This document shows, in pieces, positions 13,426 through 18,926 of a stretch of DNA of 18,926 nucleotides. The stretch spans positions 1 to 18,926 of the forward strand of contig CAMNPA010000008.1 of NCBI GenBank assembly GCA_946547205.1. The letters run 5' to 3'. This DNA comes from an uncultured Selenomonadales bacterium (GTDB lineage: Bacteria; Bacillota; Negativicutes; Selenomonadales; Selenomonadaceae). How positions within the stretch are numbered: the stretch's first letter is position 1; the number at the start of each line of letters is the position of its first letter. The position numbers were made by a program, and so were the translations under genes. The notes under the pieces are model-generated. The model saw only the letters and a list, made by a program, of their open reading frames with translations. It was not told the origin of the DNA and searched no databases.

Positions 13426-16095
13426 ATGGAAAAAAAATATTACGAACACGATTTGCAGCGCATGACGGTTTATCAGTTGCAGGAAATTGCGCGGCGTGAA
13501 AAAATTATTCCCGCGGTCGTCAATCGATTGGACAGAGAACTTTTGATTCGGACGATTTTGCGTTATCGCGGTGCGGAAAAGGCTTTGCTGATTGACGATT
13601 ATCGCGCGGAAGATTATCGGCGACTGGAAGAATTTTTTCCGCGAATCACGTTTCAGGCTCAACCGACAAATTTGATGTGCAATGCGCGGATTAATGTTTG
13701 GCAAGGTCTCGCCGTGAATTTCTTCGACAAGCTCACGATAACTTACGCGCCCGAATTGAGCGGCACCAATGCTTTTATCGTCGACAGTGAAAAAAATCTG
13801 TGTTGTATTTTCAATGTTGAGGAAAAGCTCGGCGACCGCGACTTCCTGTATCTGCGCAAAGCTCGCGATTTTCCTTGCCGTGAATCCGTCGTCAAAAATT
13901 ATTTTCTCGTTCTGATGAAGCGCGTTTACTCTGAAAATTTTTTCCGTTTCTACAACGGCACGACGAATATTTTGCAGGAGAACGTTCCCGCGTATTGTCT
14001 GCAGCTGTTGAACTTCAGAGTTTTTGAGCCTGACGTTTTGAAAATGCCCGTTGCCATCGATTTCGGCACGTCAAGCACAACCGCAGGCGTCCTCGACTTC
14101 AAAACGCAAAACGACGTTGCAAAATTCAACGCCGAAAAAATTAAGCACGCGATTTTTTACAACGACGGGCGCGAAATGAATTTGATTCCGACTATTATCG
14201 GCGTGCGTTCGTTGGAAAATCCCGACAAGCCCGAATACGTTTTCGGCTACGACATTTTCAAGTTGACTTCGCAGGCTGATGAGGCGTTCACGATTTTTTA
14301 TGACGTTAAGCGTTGGATTGCCGATTGCGACAAGGAAGAAGAGCTTACCGACAATTTAGGGCGTCGCGTCTTTGTCAGCCGAAAAAAAATTCTGCGCGAG
14401 TTTTTTCTCTACGTCATTCACAACCTTGAAGACTACATCAAAGGGCGCGTCCGTTCCGTGCACATTTCCGGTCCCGTCAAGCAAAAAGGCAAGTTCCAAT
14501 ACATGTTCAAGGAAATTTTGCCCGAATACGCCATCGAGAAAAAAGATATGGTTGATGAGAGCGTCGCCGTACTTTACAACACGATTAGCGAGCTGATTGA
14601 GAGTAAGTCAATTCGCAACCGTCAAAAATACAGCGCGTTGGTTATCGACTGCGGCGGCGGCACCACCGACATTTCTTCCTGCAAATTCAAAGTCAACAAC
14701 AACCGCGTCGCCTATTCGATTGACATCGAGACCAGTTTTGAAAACGGCTCAACCGATTTCGGCGGCAATAATTTGACGTATCGAATCCTGCAGCTTTTGA
14801 AGTTGAAACTTGTCGAGACGCTCTGCAAGCAACATTCAAACCAAACGAATTTGATGCGCGCGCGACAAAATTTTTACGGCGAGAAAGATTTTTTCGACCG
14901 GCAAACGTTTTTCAAGGCGTCGATGATAACGCCGCTGAAAACTCTGCTGCAGGATTTTAGTCTGGACGTTTTCAGGTACATTGACGAATTCGGCGTAAGT
15001 TCGATTTATCAAAATTTTGAGCAGGCGTATTCGGACGCGGAAGAAATTTTGCCGACGCGTTTCAAAGATTGGGAATCTCGTAACCGCAACGAATATTTTC
15101 TCGTCCGCAACAATTATTATTTCCTTTTTGAGATGGCGGAGCAAATCAAGCAGGCGTTCTTCAAAAATTATGGGATTATGCGCGTGCTGTTGACCGTTGA
15201 CGGCAACCGCGATAAGCCGTCGCGAAATTGGGAAATCAATCGGCAATACGACCATTTCGACGACTACACGGTTACAATTCCGCTCGACAAATGGAAATTG
15301 ACTGTACAAAATTCCGACGGCTTGACCTTGACGAAAAATTTGCCCGATATTTCGTTCAGCGTCTTTGAAATTGAGCCGATTCTCAATCCAGACATCTACA
15401 ACATAATTCGCCAACTGCTTGATCCGATTTACGAAAGCGGCGAGCTTGAAAATTACAACCTTATCAAACTTAGCGGGCAGTCGTGCAAAATTGAGCTCTT
15501 CCGCAAGTCGTTGAAAGAATTCGTGCCCGGCAAGCTGATTAAGTCCAAACCTAAAGCCGACTCCGACGACACCAACGAGTTGAAAATGTCTTGCATTGAC
15601 GGCGCGTTGAAGTATCTTCGCGACAAAAAATTTGGTTACGCCGACATCAAAATCAAGACGCAGAAACCGCACCTGCCGTATATTTTGACGGGCTTCACGC
15701 ACACCGGCGAAGAAATCGCGCTGATTGACGACAGCTTGAATCTGGATCGCGGCGTCCTTTCACGCAACATAAACGACTTGACGCTGACCGTGTATCTCAA
15801 GGACAATGAAAAAAATCTGCGACAGGAATTGATTTACGAGTGCATGCTTGATGAATTCGTTCCTAAGAAGCAGGAAGAGATTGAAGAAATTTACGGCGAA
15901 AACATTCCGCAAGATGAAACCGATACGATTGTTAATGGCGAGGTAAAATTTTTCATACGCGCGGAAACTCAAGATTGGGGATTCGTGATTGTGCCGGTTT
16001 ATCGCGAGGACGAGACGCTTTACGTCGGCAAGGAAAAGTTTTTCAATTTCGAGAACGACCAATGGATAAAAAATTTTTTCGACGGGTTGAAGTGA
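13426..16095 (+). CDS. Hsp70-like ATPase with N-terminal SAP-like helical domain
   Basis: 889 residues from the ATG at 13426 (AGG eight bases before). Residues ~13-49 (MTVYQLQEIARRE, then DRELLIRTIL) look like a SAP- or Rho-N-like helix-extended-helix. Residues ~50-205 are unassigned. The Hsp70/actin ATPase core then shows phosphate-1 AIDFGTSSTTAGV (~210-222), phosphate-2 VIDCGGGTTDIS (~406-417) and the adenosine motif KLSGQSCKIELF (~681). Spacing between motifs is larger than in DnaK, so there are insertions. The C-terminal ~150 residues are beta-rich and could bind substrate, but do not resemble the DnaK peptide-binding domain clearly. The J-domain protein at the start of the operon is its likely partner. 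Its stop overlaps the next start (TGATGA). Confidence 0.88.
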   Translation: MEKKYYEHDLQRMTVYQLQEIARREKIIPAVVNRLDRELLIRTILRYRGAEKALLIDDYRAEDYRRLEEFFPRITFQAQPTNLMCNARINVWQGLAVNFFDKLTITYAPELSGTNAFIVDSEKNLCCIFNVEEKLGDRDFLYLRKARDFPCRESVVKNYFLVLMKRVYSENFFRFYNGTTNILQENVPAYCLQLLNFRVFEPDVLKMPVAIDFGTSSTTAGVLDFKTQNDVAKFNAEKIKHAIFYNDGREMNLIPTIIGVRSLENPDKPEYVFGYDIFKLTSQADEAFTIFYDVKRWIADCDKEEELTDNLGRRVFVSRKKILREFFLYVIHNLEDYIKGRVRSVHISGPVKQKGKFQYMFKEILPEYAIEKKDMVDESVAVLYNTISELIESKSIRNRQKYSALVIDCGGGTTDISSCKFKVNNNRVAYSIDIETSFENGSTDFGGNNLTYRILQLLKLKLVETLCKQHSNQTNLMRARQNFYGEKDFFDRQTFFKASMITPLKTLLQDFSLDVFRYIDEFGVSSIYQNFEQAYSDAEEILPTRFKDWESRNRNEYFLVRNNYYFLFEMAEQIKQAFFKNYGIMRVLLTVDGNRDKPSRNWEINRQYDHFDDYTVTIPLDKWKLTVQNSDGLTLTKNLPDISFSVFEIEPILNPDIYNIIRQLLDPIYESGELENYNLIKLSGQSCKIELFRKSLKEFVPGKLIKSKPKADSDDTNELKMSCIDGALKYLRDKKFGYADIKIKTQKPHLPYILTGFTHTGEEIALIDDSLNLDRGVLSRNINDLTLTVYLKDNEKNLRQELIYECMLDEFVPKKQEEIEEIYGENIPQDETDTIVNGEVKFFIRAETQDWGFVIVPVYREDETLYVGKEKFFNFENDQWIKNFFDGLK

Positions 16096-16847
16096 TGATA
16101 CAAAAATTTTTCGCGCTGATGTTGGCGATTCTCTTCGCGGCGAATATTTTTTCAGTCGTCGAGGCAAAAAGTCCCGAAGAAAAGGCGGCGGCTAAAGAAG
16201 CGAAACTTCAAAAAAAAGTGTCCGCGCAAGTGCTCAAGGCGCATAAAAAGCAAAACATTTTGTCCGTAATCGATTGGGCGAACAAAGACGACATTCAGGC
16301 GCAAATGATTTTGTCATACGCGACGCGGACAGGTCAACGAGTTCACAGAGATAAAAAGCACGCACAAGAATTGGAAGACAAAGTGACGGCTGTCAATCCG
16401 GACTTAGTGAAAAATTTTATTCCAATCGAATACGGCAAGAAAAAAGTTGAGTTGTCGCGGCTTTACGGCTTGGCGGCTTGTCGTTCGCAAATCGGTCAGT
16501 ACGTCACGATGAATTTTGATGACGCGATTCGTTGGGCGCAACTCGGCGTTTCGGAAGAAGACACGTTGTCAATGGCAGTAATGGGCTCGGCTTATTACAC
16601 CGGTCGCGGCGTCCGTCAAGACTACAAAAAGGCTATCGAATTTTTCATGCAGTCACGCAACGAACCAATATCGCTGTATCTTTTAAGCGAGGCTTATGCC
16701 AAGGGCAACGGCGTCGATAAAAATTTGGAGCAAAGCAAATTTTACGCGGACTATCTGAAGATGATAACTCAACCGAAAATCGATAAGAAGCGTGATAAAA
16801 ACCTGAAGAAATTGGAAAAGGAACAGGCGAAGGAGAATAAAAAGTAA
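16095..16847 (+). CDS. Secreted Sel1-like-repeat protein
   Basis: 250 residues from the ATG at 16095, which overlaps the Hsp70 stop. A clean signal peptide (MIQKFFALMLAILFAANIFS, cleavage after VEA at ~24) sends it across the inner membrane. A Lys/Ala-rich stretch follows. Sel1-like repeats can be traced at ~68-97 (degenerate), ~157-188 (MAVMGSAYYTGRGVRQDYKKAIEFF) and ~192-222 (LYLLSEAYAKGNGVDKNLEQSKFYA). The C-terminus is very Lys-rich. Sel1 repeats are protein-interaction solenoids. In this operon it may contact the outside TPR part of the pseudophosphatase protein or act at the envelope; this is inference. Confidence 0.8.
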   Translation: MIQKFFALMLAILFAANIFSVVEAKSPEEKAAAKEAKLQKKVSAQVLKAHKKQNILSVIDWANKDDIQAQMILSYATRTGQRVHRDKKHAQELEDKVTAVNPDLVKNFIPIEYGKKKVELSRLYGLAACRSQIGQYVTMNFDDAIRWAQLGVSEEDTLSMAVMGSAYYTGRGVRQDYKKAIEFFMQSRNEPISLYLLSEAYAKGNGVDKNLEQSKFYADYLKMITQPKIDKKRDKNLKKLEKEQAKENKK

Positions 16848-18143
16848 GTGGGACTTTTCGACAGCGACTTCAACATTGAAGAATATGTTCGGCAACGAAT
16901 TCCCGAACTTGACGAAATGGAAAACCGCGATTTGTTTAAGGCGATTGTCGGCAACGCGACGCTTGAACTTTATAAGCACATCAAAGACGAGTATGACGCG
17001 CTGGAACAACGAGTTTTCGACGAGACGCCCAAAGCTCTGCGTATGCCCGACTTGATAACCTGCGTCGTTGAAGCCGACAAATACGACGTGACTGATACAA
17101 ACATGAATCCGATTTTCCCGGAAGATTATTTGGTTGCGACCGAAGTTAACGCCGCCGATATGATTTACTCCGTCAAGACCGGCAATGAATTTTATCTGTA
17201 TACGTGCATGATAAAAGCCGATTATTTGGAGCTGAAAAAATTGATGCAACGTCCGCGACGATTTAAGGGCGTGATTGAAAATGAGTACGGCGAGACGCCT
17301 GCCGAGTTCATTTTGAAACCGTGCGAACGTTATCTGAAAAAAGCCGAGGAGCTTTACGAAGTTTCGCGACTGAATTATTTGCCGTGGCGCAGTTTGAATT
17401 TGTCGTATCTGCACAAACTTTTTGATGTTTACGTCGTGGCGATTGAAGATTGGGACGACCAGCTTGAAGTTCGGCGCGTGACCGTTGAGTTTGACGAGTT
17501 TGCGGAAAAAATTTTGTATAAGCCGCTGCCGCTGTGGAATGCTCAAGAAGCCATCATCAAGGCGAATTCCTATCCTCAACCTGCCGTCGACAGAAAATAT
17601 TATGAACATTATCTGTACAAGAAACAGTTCCGCGAAGGGCGCGAATATTTGTTGCGGCGTGCCGATGACATCATCAGAAATATTTTTTGGCAGGACGGCG
17701 ATTTGTATATCATTTGCGACAGCGATTTGCCCGGCGATTGGCAGTTTTATGAATTTGCTCCCGCGCCCGATCCGAAAAATTACGCGAACCCGTTGATTAG
17801 CAACGAGCAAAATGAAAGTTTTTCGCGGAATATGACGGAATATTTCGGGCAACGAATCAAGACGCGCACCGAGCTTGTGAGATTTTTCAAGTCGTTCAAG
17901 TGCAGTGAGTATTTGGATTTTGTCGACGCGAAGATTAAAAGCAATTTGCTTCAGCCGGAGACGTATTCAATGGAAGAATTCATCGACTACGAATATCGCA
18001 CCGGCGACAGAGCGCAAACTTTGGAGTTCACATTTCGCGCGCACGACGAAGATTTTTACTTGAATCGCGACTTGATGAGCTTTCTCGTCACGGAAATTCA
18101 GCATCTGTTCCCGGAATATCGCTGCGTCGGAAAGTTGGTGTAG
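16848..18143 (+). CDS. Unrecognised protein, candidate CIS baseplate component
   Basis: 431 residues from a GTG that directly follows the previous TAA. I do not recognise the family. It is soluble, acidic, rich in Tyr, Phe and Asp/Glu, with no signal peptide or membrane helix. The N-terminus (FNIEEYVRQRIPELDEMENRDLF) is helical; the middle has HYLYKKQFREGREYLLRRADD, then a beta-rich part with DGDLYIICDSDLPGDWQFYEF. The C-terminal third (EFTFRAHDEDFYLNRDLMSFLVTEI) is again mixed. The length is near that of TssK, but I see no TssK signature. Tight linkage to the next gene and to the cluster, together with the absence of any other baseplate gene in the window, makes a wedge or adaptor role the best guess. 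Confidence 0.55.
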   Translation: MGLFDSDFNIEEYVRQRIPELDEMENRDLFKAIVGNATLELYKHIKDEYDALEQRVFDETPKALRMPDLITCVVEADKYDVTDTNMNPIFPEDYLVATEVNAADMIYSVKTGNEFYLYTCMIKADYLELKKLMQRPRRFKGVIENEYGETPAEFILKPCERYLKKAEELYEVSRLNYLPWRSLNLSYLHKLFDVYVVAIEDWDDQLEVRRVTVEFDEFAEKILYKPLPLWNAQEAIIKANSYPQPAVDRKYYEHYLYKKQFREGREYLLRRADDIIRNIFWQDGDLYIICDSDLPGDWQFYEFAPAPDPKNYANPLISNEQNESFSRNMTEYFGQRIKTRTELVRFFKSFKCSEYLDFVDAKIKSNLLQPETYSMEEFIDYEYRTGDRAQTLEFTFRAHDEDFYLNRDLMSFLVTEIQHLFPEYRCVGKLV

Positions 18144-18145
18144 AC

Positions 18146-18853
18146 GTGAATTTTATCTGGGACATCGTGTTACAAGCGGCGCAGGACGATTTGCCGTCGC
18201 AGAAAATTTTTTTCAAGCCCGCAGAAAATTTCAGCCCGTATTACGAGCAATCGTTCAAAGAAATCAATAAGCAGCACGTCGACAAACCGGAAGTCGAAAT
18301 AAATCCGCTCTATCGATTCACGGCGATTTTCGGCTACCTTTTGCATCTCGACGTTAAAGATTTGCTCTTCGCGGAGCAACGGCAATTCATACTGTATCTT
18401 TTCGATTTGATGACGCACATTTTGGCGGAAGTCGATTTGTGCCACGGAATGACGCGACGAGAATTTTACATACGACGAATTCGCAAAGAAATGTTGGCGG
18501 GCGTTCACGGAGAAATCGCGCGCGAAGGTCTCTTGCAACTGAAACGCGACAAACAAATTGCCGTCGCCGATGAACTTTTGCGCGTCATGGAAGTCGGCTC
18601 AAGCCTCAAATCTTTCTGCCACATCATGAAACAAATCTTTAAAGGCTGCATAATTTATCAGAGCCGCGAACATCCGCAACGAATTTACGTTTACATCGGC
18701 AAGGAGCGTGACGAAACTTTACAAAAGCAATGGCGCATGATTCGCGAAACTTTTTTGCCGATGGATATGGAAGTCCGAGAATTTTGGTCGAAGCACTTCG
18801 GGATATTCGGCGTTGATGTAACAATGCACACCGACGCCATTGCGATTTTTTAG
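18146..18853 (+). CDS. Unrecognised protein, candidate CIS baseplate component
   Basis: 235 residues from a GTG two bases after the previous stop (TAGACGTG), so the two genes are almost certainly co-translated; the preceding gene's GTTGGTG may serve as a weak ribosome site. No known domain is recognised. The N-terminus (FIWDIVLQAAQDDLPSQKIFF) and the segment INPLYRFTAIFGYLLHLD are hydrophobic but too mixed for membrane helices. The middle is highly charged and helical (REFYIRRIRKEMLAGVHGEIARE), and the end is beta-like (IFGVDVTMHTDAIAIF). Small partners of larger wedge proteins are common in tail baseplates, which fits its position. It is the last gene of the nine-gene operon. Confidence 0.55.
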   Translation: MNFIWDIVLQAAQDDLPSQKIFFKPAENFSPYYEQSFKEINKQHVDKPEVEINPLYRFTAIFGYLLHLDVKDLLFAEQRQFILYLFDLMTHILAEVDLCHGMTRREFYIRRIRKEMLAGVHGEIAREGLLQLKRDKQIAVADELLRVMEVGSSLKSFCHIMKQIFKGCIIYQSREHPQRIYVYIGKERDETLQKQWRMIRETFLPMDMEVREFWSKHFGIFGVDVTMHTDAIAIF

Positions 18854-18863
18854 ACCGGCTGTA

Positions 18864-18926
18864 TCACCAACCGATTTGATCATATCTTCCGTACATGTAA
18901 GGATTCGACGCGCCGTAAATGCCGAC
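18864..18926 (-). CDS. C-terminal end of a convergent minus-strand gene, partial
   Basis: On the minus strand the frame entering from the right edge reads 20 residues, VGIYGASNPYMYGRYDQIGW, and then stops at 18864-18866 (TGA). Codons such as GGC, TCG and AAT resemble those of the neighbours, and only ten bases separate this stop from that of the convergent operon. Too little is visible to name a product; the Gly/Tyr-rich end is unlike the other genes here. Confidence 0.4.
   Translation of the reverse strand, partial: VGIYGASNPYMYGRYDQIGW

Noticed and set aside
14836..15702. 288-residue minus-strand reading frame inside the Hsp70-like gene
   Set aside because: It is opposite a well-supported gene with clear motifs; a Val/Arg/Phe-rich mirror frame with no ribosome site.
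16683..17852. 389-residue minus-strand reading frame
   Set aside because: It lies wholly opposite the end of the Sel1 gene and the 431-residue gene, which have coupled starts and consistent codon use; its product is a mirror-frame Phe/Ile/Arg/Asn-rich sequence.
1..18926. CRISPR arrays, insertion sequences and tRNA genes
   Set aside because: No spaced identical repeats beyond the iterons, no transposase-like protein with terminal inverted repeats, and no recognisable tRNA arms were seen.

Overview
The window looks like part of a plasmid or chromid from a Bacillota bacterium. A diderm Negativicutes host (Selenomonas-like) is my best guess, from the gene style, frequent AAA/ATT/TTT codon runs and moderate GC, but the taxonomy is inference. 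A Rep_3-type initiator gene with an iteron array (about 3750-3940) marks a replication origin. It lies between two arms of what reads as a divergent contractile injection system (CIS, related to type VI secretion systems and phage tails).

Layout. Positions 1-3105, minus strand, hold a three-gene operon: a membrane-anchored von Willebrand A (VWA) protein with an FHA-like cytoplasmic tail, a DUF4280/PAAR-like spike tip, and a VgrG/gp27-like hub cut by the left window edge. Positions 3106-4066 hold the minus-strand promoter, a T-rich repeat zone, a parS-like palindrome and six 16-bp iterons. Positions 4067-5374 encode the replication initiator. Positions 5474-8642, plus strand, form a structural operon: a large probable sheath protein and two paralogous Hcp-like tube proteins. 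Positions 8643-9015 hold no protein gene but contain a strong promoter, several nested hairpins and a terminator just before the next gene; I read this as a structured RNA or attenuating leader. Positions 9016-18853 are a tight nine-gene operon: J-domain protein, two FHA proteins, two PP2C-like proteins, a large Hsp70-like protein, a secreted Sel1-repeat protein and two unrecognised proteins that may be baseplate parts. The last 63 bases are the C-terminus of a convergent minus-strand gene.

Working model. Tube, sheath, VgrG-like hub and PAAR-like tip would form the injection machine. The FHA, PP2C-like and VWA proteins look like a phospho-signalling and membrane-anchoring module, comparable in idea to the Fha/PppA arm of T6SS control or to the VWA/PP2C/kinase set called TerY-P; no kinase is visible here. 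The Hsp70/J pair inside the operon is unusual for a CIS and may assemble or recycle components. No ClpV and no TssJ/L/M is recognisable, but the cluster continues beyond at least the left edge.
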